Shown in pieces: positions 63,606-64,000 of a stretch of DNA of 64,000 nucleotides. Location: positions 62,001-126,000 of the forward strand of contig JBQMRP010000071.1 of the NCBI GenBank assembly GCA_052174455.1, in the 5' to 3' direction. Both the position numbers and the translations under genes were made by a program. The DNA comes from Arsenophonus sp052174455. Lineage in GTDB: Bacteria > Pseudomonadota > Gammaproteobacteria > Enterobacterales > Enterobacteriaceae. The notes under the pieces were generated by a model. It saw only the letters and a program-made list of their open reading frames with translations. It did no database searches and had not been told where the DNA came from. Each line of letters opens with the position of its first letter. Position 1 is the first letter of the stretch.

Positions 63606-64000
63606 CTAAAATTTCCTATTGTGATACACTTCTTGTACATCATTAAGATCTTCCATCATGTCAATTAAACGTAAAGATTTAGGTGTAATGTAAGTATCTA
63701 AAGTTGTTTTAGTTGACGAGATCATTGTTACTTCGGCGATTTTAGCCTTAAAACCGGCCTTATCTAAAGTATCTTTTACATCACTAAAATTCTCCAGGGT
63801 AGTATAAACATCGATTTCCCCATTATTATAAGATTCGAGATCATCTGCACCTGTTTCTAATGCCGCTTTCATTAAATTATCTTCATCAATGTCTGCCGAA
63901 TATGAAATCACGCCACGTTTAGTAAATAAATAAGCAACAGAACCATCGGTACCTAAATTACCACCGCATTTAGTAAAGGCATAGCGTAAATCAGAAACTG
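63606..64000 (-). CDS. yebC: YebC-family regulator, partial, C-terminus frameshifted
   Basis: YebC proteins bind translating ribosomes or DNA; the family has been linked to regulation and to translation of proline-rich stretches. The window cuts the gene, leaving about the last 131 residues. They read V-S-D-L-R-Y-A-F-T-K-C-G-G-N-L-G-T-D-G-S, then D-V-Y-T near the middle, and R-L-I-D-M-M-E-D-L-N-D-V-Q-E-V-Y-H-N at the end, all typical. After that Asn the frame runs into a stop at 63606. In the next frame the expected ending continues (E-I-L-A-E-T-S-D-H-L, stop at 63583-63585), so one base has been lost near 63615 and the last ten residues are replaced by R-K-F. The rest of the visible sequence is intact. 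Confidence 0.93.
   Translation of the reverse strand, partial: VSDLRYAFTKCGGNLGTDGSVAYLFTKRGVISYSADIDEDNLMKAALETGADDLESYNNGEIDVYTTLENFSDVKDTLDKAGFKAKIAEVTMISSTKTTLDTYITPKSLRLIDMMEDLNDVQEVYHNRKF

Noticed and set aside
1..64000. CRISPR arrays, prophage, toxin-antitoxin or defence islands
   Set aside because: No regularly spaced direct repeats were seen, and no integrase, capsid, Cas, restriction or toxin genes could be recognised. The repeats present are dead insertion sequences.

Overview
The window looks like part of the chromosome of an AT-rich gammaproteobacterium of the Enterobacterales in mid genome reduction, most likely a host-restricted (probably insect) symbiont. This is inferred from the genes and their state; the species cannot be named from sequence alone. 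Every intact gene is a recognisable enterobacterial housekeeping gene. Large blocks follow the Escherichia coli order: nagE / nagB-nagA-nagC, the Met-Leu-Gln tRNA cluster, ubiF / miaB-ybeZ-ybeY-ybeX-lnt, gltL, leuS-lptE-holA-nadD, rsfS-rlmH-mrdA-mrdB-rlpA. Other pieces are in new surroundings: pckA remnant, pitA, ptrA-recB-recD, coaD, arcA remnant, yebC-ruvC. Only about 30% of the window (about 19.5 kb) is intact coding sequence.

Layout. 0-14 kb: amino-sugar region (nagE lacking its IIA domain, nagB, nagA, and a nagC repressor split by an insertion sequence). 14.1-14.5 kb: tRNA-Met, tRNA-Leu, tRNA-Gln. 16-24.5 kb: ubiF, then dead miaB (split by an insertion sequence) and dead ybeZ, then intact ybeY, ybeX and lnt. 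25-32.4 kb: decayed pckA and a nested pile of dead insertion sequences. 32.5-34.1 kb: pitA with a 25-bp hairpin after it. 35.7-41.5 kb: ptrA tail, thoroughly decayed recB and intact recD. 43.2-43.7 kb: coaD. 45-48.9 kb: gltL remnant and unidentified decayed coding DNA. 48.9-53.7 kb: leuS-lptE-holA-nadD operon. 55.4-59.4 kb: dead rsfS and rlmH, intact mrdA and mrdB, and the start of rlpA. 61.4-64 kb: decayed arcA and ruvC, and yebC running off the end with a frameshifted C-terminus.

The spaces are filled mainly by dead insertion sequences of three families, identified by translating fragments across stops and frameshifts: IS256 family (about 14 copies or fragments of about 1.4 kb, both strands), IS1595 family (6) and IS481 family (4). 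None has an open transposase frame, so the elements spread earlier and have since died. Two insertions (in nagC and miaB) still show host-gene sequence on both sides.

What is kept suggests a cell that still builds a rod-shaped wall (MrdA/RodA), processes lipoproteins (Lnt), inserts LPS (LptE), makes CoA and NAD (CoaD, NadD), makes ubiquinone (UbiF), imports phosphate (PitA) and can take up and degrade GlcNAc, probably without its repressor. What is lost includes redox regulation (arcA), gluconeogenesis (pckA), Holliday-junction resolution (ruvC), RecB, ms2-type tRNA modification (miaB), ribosome factors (rsfS, rlmH) and a glutamate/aspartate uptake ATPase (gltL). I found no CRISPR array, prophage, toxin-antitoxin pair or clearly new multi-gene system. 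The most unusual signals are an intact recD beside a destroyed recB, a PTS permease cut exactly before its IIA domain, and several perfect long inverted repeats in decayed DNA.
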